A stretch of DNA of 10,031 nt from an uncultured Collinsella sp. Its GTDB lineage: Bacteria > Actinomycetota > Coriobacteriia > Coriobacteriales > Coriobacteriaceae. The notes beneath the pieces are model-generated. The model was not told the origin of the DNA. It made no database searches and worked only from the letters and a program-made list of their open reading frames with translations. Position numbers and translations under genes: made by a program. The DNA lies in the NCBI GenBank assembly GCA_902489515.1, contig CABUAL010000040.1, positions 1 to 10,031 of the forward strand, given 5' to 3'. Below are positions 6,702 through 10,031 of this stretch, one piece after another (the stretch's first letter is position 1; each line of letters opens with the position of its first letter).

Positions 6702-6831
6702 GGGCCTGTTCGACTGGCTCAACGGCCCGGTGATGAGCGCCGGTATGATCAGCCCGCTCGATCCGGATCTGGTACACATTACCGACGACCTCAACGAGGC
6801 CGTCGACATCGCCCTGAGCGGGCTGATGTAG
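6702..6831 (+). pseudogene. Displaced 3' fragment of a LOG-family gene (direct repeat, copy 2)
   Basis: These bases encode the last 42 residues of the LOG protein (GLFDWLNGPVM to the stop), matching residues 211-252 of the gene at 1727 except for Ser for Asp at 222 and Met for Ile at the end. There is no start, no ribosome site and none of the catalytic motifs, so it is non-functional. Of 12 base differences from the intact copy, most are silent, which shows both versions evolved under protein-level selection in separate lineages before coming together. It is probably the original chromosomal end of the gene, pushed 4.3 kb away when the toxin-antitoxin and TOTE segment was inserted. It is followed directly by a hairpin and degV, which would be the ancestral neighbourhood. 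Confidence 0.9.
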
Positions 6832-6836
6832 AGTAG

Positions 6837-6904
6837 CTAAAATGGGACGGGGCTAAAAAGACTGGTCTGAAACGTTTGATACCAGTCTTTTTAGCCCCGT
6901 CCCA
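6837..6904 (-). terminator. 24-base perfect hairpin, likely degV terminator
   Basis: TGGGACGG...ACTGGT (6843-6866) is perfectly complementary to 6881-6904 around a 14-base loop that contains AAACGTTT. Read on the minus strand, the stem is followed by TTTT (6842-6839), as expected for a terminator of degV, whose stop is at 7000. On the plus strand no T run follows. The unusual length, perfection and GGGAC ends make it look like another member of the local GGGAC stem-loop repeats that may have been recruited as a terminator. Confidence 0.6.
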
Positions 6905-6914
6905 AATGAACTGC

Positions 6915-6985
6915 TTCTAAGTTGCGGTGGAATAGGGATTGATTGGCGGCTGAAGAGCCAAAAACAGTCCCTATTTCACCGCAAG
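6915..6985. repeat. Stem-loop repeat, copy B (REP-like)
   Basis: Same element and orientation as 3216-3287. The outer stem is 6922-6941 with 6965-6984 (20 pairs, two G.T wobbles). The inner stem is GGCT (6948-6951)/AGCC (6956-6959) with loop GAAG, then five A. It lies 15 bases beyond the degV stop, between degV and the LOG fragment. Copy A likewise lies just beyond the stop of the minus-strand TOTE gene, between converging genes. Confidence 0.85.
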
Positions 6986-6999
6986 TGGTAAAGGTGCCC

Positions 7000-7860
7000 C
7001 TAGTGGATGGGCTGGTAACGGGGGCAGTAGCTGATGGCGATGGCGTCGACGCCTACATGGGTGGCGATGGTGCAGCCGATGGGGCCGGTGCCGGCGTCTA
7101 CGTAGTCCTGGCCTGCGAGTGCCTCGTCGACAAGCTCCTGCTCCTCGGCGGCACCGGTCGTGAGCACGCGCACGCTGGAGCCCGGATGCTCGGCCAAAAA
7201 CGCGAGGCAGTCTGCCATGGTGTTGGCGACGATGCGCTTGGCGCCGCGGCCCTTCTTGATGGCCTTGATCTCGCCCGACTGCCACTCCGGCGAAACGGCC
7301 AGGCGAATATTGAGCATCTGCGTGAGCTGGCCGGCGAGCTTGGGCGCGCGGCCGTTCTTAACGAGGTTCTCGAGCGTGCGGGGAATCAGCAGCAGGTGCG
7401 CGTCGGGCAGGGTCGCGCGGATCTGTGCCTCGGTCTCGTCCAGGCTGCGGCTGTCCTCGCGCATGGCGAGCGCGTACTCCACCAGCAGGCCCTCGGCACC
7501 CGAGCCGGTGCGCGAATCGATGCAGCGCACGTCGAGCTCGTGGGTCTCGGCGACCAGGCATGCGTTGGAATAGCAGGCGGACCATTCGCTGCACAGCGAG
7601 ATAAAGATCGCGCTGTCGTGGCCGTCAGCACGCACGCGGTCAAAGAGTGCCTTGAACTCGCCGGCACTCGGCTGCGAGGTGTGCGGCAGCTGCTCGGAGC
7701 CGGCCATGCGGGCGACGTACTCCTCGGCGGTGATCTGTACCTGGTCGAGCAGGTCCTCGCCCTCGATAATCACATGCAGCGGAATCACGTAAATGCCGAG
7801 CTCTTGAGCGCGGGCGGGGGAGATGTCCGACGTGGAGTCGGTTATGATGGCAAAAGACAT
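7000..7860 (-). CDS. DegV-family fatty-acid-binding protein (FakB-like)
   Basis: 286 residues, the usual DegV length. DegV/FakB proteins bind a fatty acid; in Firmicutes FakB presents it to the kinase FakA for phosphorylation and entry into phospholipids. Motifs in order: ITDSTSD (6-12), VIPLHV (25-30), HTSQPSAGEF (60-69) with the lipid-contacting TSQPS, ISLCSEWSACYSNA (87-100), DSRTGSGAEGLLV (115-127), LENLVKNGR (163-171), and the THVGVDAIAISY end (267-278). The start is the ATG at 7858-7860, with GAAAGG seven bases upstream; a longer frame from 7917 would add 19 Arg-rich residues and is not preferred. No fakA is in the window, so membership of a Fak system is not shown. It is divergent from the HAD gene across a 156-base gap and ends just before two hairpins. 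Confidence 0.93.
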   Translation of the reverse strand: MSFAIITDSTSDISPARAQELGIYVIPLHVIIEGEDLLDQVQITAEEYVARMAGSEQLPHTSQPSAGEFKALFDRVRADGHDSAIFISLCSEWSACYSNACLVAETHELDVRCIDSRTGSGAEGLLVEYALAMREDSRSLDETEAQIRATLPDAHLLLIPRTLENLVKNGRAPKLAGQLTQMLNIRLAVSPEWQSGEIKAIKKGRGAKRIVANTMADCLAFLAEHPGSSVRVLTTGAAEEQELVDEALAGQDYVDAGTGPIGCTIATHVGVDAIAISYCPRYQPIH

Positions 7861-8016
7861 AATTGCACCTTTCGTTGGGGCGCTTGCGCGCCGCCTTCTT
7901 AGAGCAAAGTGCGACAAGTATAGTGGAGTTGCTCTACATTGCTAGGTTCAATTGTTGAATAGTCAACAGTTTGAAGTGACGGTGTGGAAATCATCAACTG
8001 GGGAAGAGGGATGCCG
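7861..8016. promoter_or_regulatory. Divergent promoter region between degV and the HAD gene
   Basis: On the minus strand TATACT (complement of 7917-7922) is a good -10 box for degV, giving a leader of about 50 bases; no strong -35 lies at normal spacing. A small palindrome TGTTGA-ATAG-TCAACA (7953-7968) sits near the middle and might be an operator shared by both genes. GGGAAGAGGG (8001-8010) provides the ribosome site of the HAD gene. Confidence 0.35.
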
Positions 8017-8679
8017 ATGGCGGCATTACAGCTATGCGAGCGGCCGGTTGTGCTGTTCGATTTTGACGGCACGGTGGCCGATACGGGCCGGGCGGTGATG
8101 ACCTCGACGCGCAAGACGTTGGCCGCGCGCGGGTTTTCGGAGGCGCAGATGGGTGACCTGCGCCGCATGATCGGGCCGCCCCTGTGGAAGAGCTTTCACG
8201 ACTTTTATGGCTTCTCCCGCGAGGAGTCGCTTGTGGTGGCTGACGAGTACCGTGCCTTTTTTGATGAGCTGGGACCTGAAGAGTATCCCGTGTTCGACGG
8301 AATCCCCGAGCTGCTCGATGGCCTTGCCGCGCAGGGGCATCGCATGGCGGTCGCGACGTCTCGCATGGAAGCAAAGTGCATTGACATGGTGCATGAGCTG
8401 GGGCTTTCTCAGTTTGAGGCGGTGGTCGGCATGAATCCGTCGCAGGGGCGCGAGACCAAGGCCGATTCGGTTCGCGATGCCCTGGCGGCGCTCGGCGCGA
8501 CGGCGGGCGATGCCGTGATGATCGGCGATCGCTTTAACGACGTGGAAGGCGCTCACGCGATGAGCGTGCCGTGCATCGGCATTTATTCGGGTGCGGCGGC
8601 GCCGGGGGAGCACGAGGCAGCGGGCGCCGATGCGGTGGTGCACTCGGTGGCCGAGCTTGCTAAACTTTTCGCTATCTAA
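8017..8679 (+). CDS. HAD-superfamily phosphatase, phosphoglycolate-phosphatase-like
   Basis: Soluble Mg-dependent phosphatase of HAD subfamily IA, 220 residues. Motif I is DFDGT (15-19) with nucleophile Asp15 and acid/base Asp17; motif II is ATS (113-115); motif III is Lys148; motif IV is GDRFND (170-175). The helical cap lies at about 25-95 and includes IGPPL (52-56), the substrate-loop motif common in Gph/PpaX-type enzymes. The substrate cannot be read from sequence: phosphoglycolate, pyrophosphate or a sugar or nucleotide phosphate are all possible. Start: ATG 8017 has GAGGG six bases upstream; ATG 8011 (two residues longer) is nearly as good, and GTG 7984 lacks a ribosome site. It is divergent from degV and followed after 55 bases by the dipeptidase gene, with no terminator seen between, so the two are probably co-transcribed. 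Confidence 0.9.
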   Translation: MAALQLCERPVVLFDFDGTVADTGRAVMTSTRKTLAARGFSEAQMGDLRRMIGPPLWKSFHDFYGFSREESLVVADEYRAFFDELGPEEYPVFDGIPELLDGLAAQGHRMAVATSRMEAKCIDMVHELGLSQFEAVVGMNPSQGRETKADSVRDALAALGATAGDAVMIGDRFNDVEGAHAMSVPCIGIYSGAAAPGEHEAAGADAVVHSVAELAKLFAI

Positions 8680-8734
8680 TAGACGTAATGTGAGGGGCGG
8701 GCGTATCCGTCGCTCATTGGTAAGGAGGTCGTCC

Positions 8735-10031
8735 ATGAATCAGGTGGAGCAGAGCGTTACCGAGTATGTCGACGAGGTCTGGGAAGATGTCGTTGCCGAT
8801 ATCGAACAGCTGGTGAGCTATCCGTCCGTGGCCGTTGCTGCCAATGCGGAGCTCGGTGCGCCGTTTGGCCGCCCGGTCCGTGATGCGCTCGATTGCGCGC
8901 TCGGCATTGCGCAAAAGCTCGGCTATCAGACGAGCGACGACGAGGGCTATGTGGGAATCGCCGATATCCCGGGCCGCGGCGACAAACAGCTCGCGACTAT
9001 CTGCCATGTTGACGTGGTACCCGCTGGCCCCGGCTGGAACACCGACCCGTTTGCGATGGAGCGTCGCGAGGGCTGGCTGCTCGGCCGCGGCGTGATCGAC
9101 GACAAGGGTCCGGCCGTGCTGTCGCTCTACGCCGGCGCCTACCTGCTCAAGCACGGCATCGTTCCGCGCTACACCTTCCGCGCGCTGCTGGGCTGCGATG
9201 AGGAAGTGGGCATGTCCGACGTTCACCATTATCTGGAGAACTACGCGAATCCTGACTTTCTGTTTACGCCCGATGCCGAGTTCCCGGTCTGCAATGCCGA
9301 GAAGGGCCAGTTTGGGGCGACGTTCGTGAGCCCCAAGATCGACGGCGGGCGCATCGTGTCGTGGAGCGGCTCCGAGGCGAGCAATGCCATTCCGTCGCAG
9401 TCCATCTGCGAGCTTGCAATTGCCGCCGATGAGCTGCCGGCGCCCGTTGAGAACGTCGACCGCCTGGAGATCACGGCGCTTGATAACGGGCATGCGCAGA
9501 TTTTCGCCCACGGTATTGGCGGCCACGCTTCGATGCCTGAGGGCACCATCAACGCCGTCGGCCTGATCGTGTCGTATCTGCGCGAGGCCGAGGACGCGTT
9601 TGGTGCACGCGATGAGCGCCTGCTGACGCCTGCCGAGCACGAGTTCGTCAAGTTCCTGGCCTTTGTGCATGCGGATGCCTATGGCCGCGGCCTGGGTATC
9701 GATGCGACGAGTCCGGCGTTTGGCCCGCTTACCTGCAACGCTGGCGTCATTCGCGTGGCGGATGGCCATATTGAGCAGGTCATCGACGTGCGCTTCCCCG
9801 ACAGCACGAGTGCCGATACCATCCGCGAGCAGCTCGACCCGCTCGTGGGCCGTTTTGGCGTGACGTGCCAGCTGGGTCGCGCTAAGGTGCCGTTCTCGGT
9901 GTCTGCCGACGATCCGGCCGTGAAGGCGCTTATTGATACCTATAACGAGTTTACGGGCAAGCATGCTGAACCCTTTGCCATGGGCGGCGGCACGTACGCG
10001 CGCGAGTTCAAGAGCGGTGCCAGCTTCGGTC
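8735..10031 (+). CDS. pepV: M20-family dipeptidase, PepV/Sapep type (partial, runs off the window)
   Basis: Di-zinc cytosolic dipeptidase that removes N-terminal residues from dipeptides, including carnosine-like ones. The window holds 432 codons without a stop; the family is about 465-470 residues, so roughly the last 35 are missing. Metal and catalytic residues by comparison with Lactobacillus PepV: His91 and Asp93 in HVDVVPAG, bridging Asp122 in GRGVIDDKG, Glu156 (base) and Glu157 in DEEVGMSD, and Asp180 in TPDAEFP. His264 in GGHASMPEG marks the lid/substrate region, and GGGTYAR (417-423) is present. The final metal-ligand His should lie just past the window end. The start is fixed by a strong TAAGGAGG (8721-8728) six bases upstream. 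It follows the HAD gene and is probably in the same transcript. Confidence 0.94.
   Translation, partial: MNQVEQSVTEYVDEVWEDVVADIEQLVSYPSVAVAANAELGAPFGRPVRDALDCALGIAQKLGYQTSDDEGYVGIADIPGRGDKQLATICHVDVVPAGPGWNTDPFAMERREGWLLGRGVIDDKGPAVLSLYAGAYLLKHGIVPRYTFRALLGCDEEVGMSDVHHYLENYANPDFLFTPDAEFPVCNAEKGQFGATFVSPKIDGGRIVSWSGSEASNAIPSQSICELAIAADELPAPVENVDRLEITALDNGHAQIFAHGIGGHASMPEGTINAVGLIVSYLREAEDAFGARDERLLTPAEHEFVKFLAFVHADAYGRGLGIDATSPAFGPLTCNAGVIRVADGHIEQVIDVRFPDSTSADTIREQLDPLVGRFGVTCQLGRAKVPFSVSADDPAVKALIDTYNEFTGKHAEPFAMGGGTYAREFKSGASFG

Noticed and set aside
6592..6831. A 79-codon frame joining AT-rich sequence to the LOG tail, as a possible new small protein
   Set aside because: Only the part from 6702 has similarity. 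There is no ribosome site, and the first 37 codons run through the inverted repeat, so it is chance in-frame fusion to the fragment.
3216..6985. The repeated stem-loops as a CRISPR array
   Set aside because: Only two copies 3.7 kb apart with no regular spacers, and no cas genes.
6943..7902. A 319-codon plus-strand open frame over degV
   Set aside because: Antisense shadow of degV, which has all family motifs. The start has no ribosome site and lies inside the copy B stem-loop.
8714..9964. A 416-codon minus-strand open frame over the dipeptidase gene
   Set aside because: Antisense shadow. The plus strand encodes a clear PepV-type M20 enzyme with a strong ribosome site.

Overview
The window looks like chromosome from a high-GC Coriobacteriia member, most likely Collinsella or a close relative. 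This rests on strongly GC-rich third codon positions, clean AAGGAGG-type ribosome sites, the household gene set (tgt, a LOG-family protein, DegV, HAD, PepV-type M20 dipeptidase) and dispersed GGGAC/GTCCC stem-loops. The genus is inferred; no rRNA or tRNA is present to confirm it.

Layout: 1-373 has no convincing gene, but holds a terminator, a stem-loop repeat and a candidate -10 box for tgt. 374-1513 is tgt (+), followed by a terminator that ends 6 bases before the ribosome site of a LOG-family gene (1727-2485, +). Next is a type II toxin-antitoxin pair (2597-3207, +; DinJ/RelB-like antitoxin and YafQ-like toxin) with a perfect palindrome overlapping its promoter. A converging 984-codon gene (3329-6283, -) encodes a TOTE-type archaeo-eukaryotic primase fused to a DECH-box SF2 helicase and a degenerate phospholipase-D-like domain, probably an anti-invader protein. 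Then come about 420 bases of AT-rich, inverted-repeat-rich DNA without a gene, and a 130-base second copy of the 3' end of the LOG gene (6702-6831). Two hairpins follow, then degV (7000-7860, -), and divergently a HAD phosphatase (8017-8679, +) and a PepV-like dipeptidase (8735 to the window end, partial).

Main interpretation: the toxin-antitoxin pair and the TOTE gene are a roughly 4.3 kb insertion into the 3' end of the LOG gene. The LOG tail is present twice in direct orientation (12 differences in 130 bases, mostly silent), flanking exactly this accessory segment. That is the footprint of a mobile or recombined island that rebuilt the target gene's end with its own divergent copy and left the displaced tail downstream. 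No integrase or transposase is visible, so the mechanism is open. Outside the insert the genes are ordinary housekeeping functions: tRNA queuosine modification, nucleotide handling, fatty-acid binding and dipeptide breakdown.
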